Of a stretch of DNA of 55,928 bases, positions 55,733 through 55,928 are shown in pieces. The DNA is from Streptomyces shenzhenensis (GTDB lineage: Bacteria; Actinomycetota; Actinomycetes; Streptomycetales; Streptomycetaceae): positions 1-55,928 of the forward strand of contig NZ_JAJONF010000057.1 in the NCBI RefSeq assembly GCF_021462265.1, given 5' to 3'. The first letter of the stretch is position 1. Each line of letters begins with the position of its first letter. Position numbers and translations under genes: made by a program. The notes beneath the pieces were generated by a model. It saw only the letters and a list, made by a program, of their open reading frames with translations, was not told the DNA's origin and ran no database searches.

Positions 55733-55928
55733 TCACTGTTCGTCCGTCGGTGCGGAGCCGCCCGGCAGATTATCGAGGATCCGGCTGACATCTTTGGCAT
55801 CGGGCAGACCGAGACCGGTGAAGAGTTCGTGCGCCTTGCCGAGCTGGACACGGGCGGTGCCGATGCCGCCGCGATCGGCCTCGGCCTGGCCCAGGACCAT
55901 CAACGCGTAGGCGTGGTCCCGTACGGCT
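55733..55928 (-). CDS. TPR-like regulator, 3' part only
   Basis: The gene enters from the right edge. The visible 64 residues (AVRDHAYALMVLGQAEADRGGIGTARVQLGKAHELFTGLGLPDAKDVSRILDNL) form a helix-turn-helix pair of TPR type, as at the C-terminus of AfsR/SARP- or NB-ARC-TPR regulators. Same strand as the operon, ending 247 bases upstream of it. Probably a cluster-specific activator, though the DNA-binding part is outside the window. Confidence 0.5.
   Translation of the reverse strand, partial: AVRDHAYALMVLGQAEADRGGIGTARVQLGKAHELFTGLGLPDAKDVSRILDNLPGGSAPTDEQ

Noticed and set aside
1..55928. CRISPR arrays, tRNA/rRNA genes, insertion sequences, att sites
   Set aside because: No regularly spaced direct repeats, tRNA-like arms, transposase motifs or terminal inverted repeats were recognised by eye. 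A dedicated scan was not possible.

Overview
The window is high-GC DNA with strong third-position G/C bias, GTG and TTG starts, many ATGA/GTGA stop-start overlaps and typical actinomycete gene families (AllR-type IclR, DUF1003, AIM24, RNase Sa-like, NarK, SWIM/SNF2 pair). All of this points to a Streptomyces chromosome. No tRNA, rRNA, CRISPR array or intact transposase was seen.

Layout. 0.08-6.6 kb is a purine-degradation block: malate synthase, a MobA-like nucleotidyltransferase, an IclR/AllR repressor, allantoinase and allantoicase. Allantoin breakdown yields glyoxylate, which malate synthase consumes, and aceB and the allR-allB interval share a TTCC-N5-GTGGAA dyad. 6.7-21.4 kb is housekeeping and accessory: AIM24, TetR plus quinone oxidoreductase, a secreted RNase, a MocA-type oxidoreductase divergent from a GntR regulator with TGTCCGGACA palindromes, a ROK kinase, an SNF2 helicase coupled to a SWIM zinc-finger protein, OsmC and an ion-channel-like membrane protein. 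21.5-31 kb is a sulfur and stress island: three cysteine-free ArsR paralogues (two with a clear AT-rich palindrome), a SulP transporter, a SLOG-like protein, a frameshifted NuoE remnant, and a sulfide-oxidation set (persulfide dioxygenase-rhodanese, sulfide:quinone reductase, rhodanese) behind three CsoR/CstR-like TACCCC-GGGGTA operators. 31-42.3 kb holds regulators and single genes (HxlR/thioesterase, GNAT, metallophosphoesterase, D-lactate dehydrogenase, PAS-PP2C phosphatase, STAS, CBS-BON, cupins, methyltransferase). 42.3-46.7 kb holds an iron-box-like site, a 54-residue Cys-rich ORF coupled to a radical SAM/SPASM protein, NarK and a hemerythrin.

The most interesting region is 46.8-55.9 kb. 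It is a minus-strand operon that looks like an undescribed RiPP (ribosomally made, modified peptide) pathway. In transcription order it encodes a 116-aa candidate precursor, a radical SAM/SPASM enzyme, a second radical SAM enzyme, an aldo/keto reductase, two tandem phytanoyl-CoA-type Fe/2OG dioxygenases, a cytochrome P450, a YcaO and a TfuA. YcaO plus TfuA is the known backbone-thioamidation pair. I do not recall it combined with two radical SAM enzymes, two dioxygenases, an AKR and a P450. A TPR-like regulator enters at the right edge and is cut off by it. No transporter or protease is visible in the window, so the cluster probably continues beyond it or uses host functions.

All calls come from reading the sequence. 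No database search or folding was run, and family names rest on recognised motifs.
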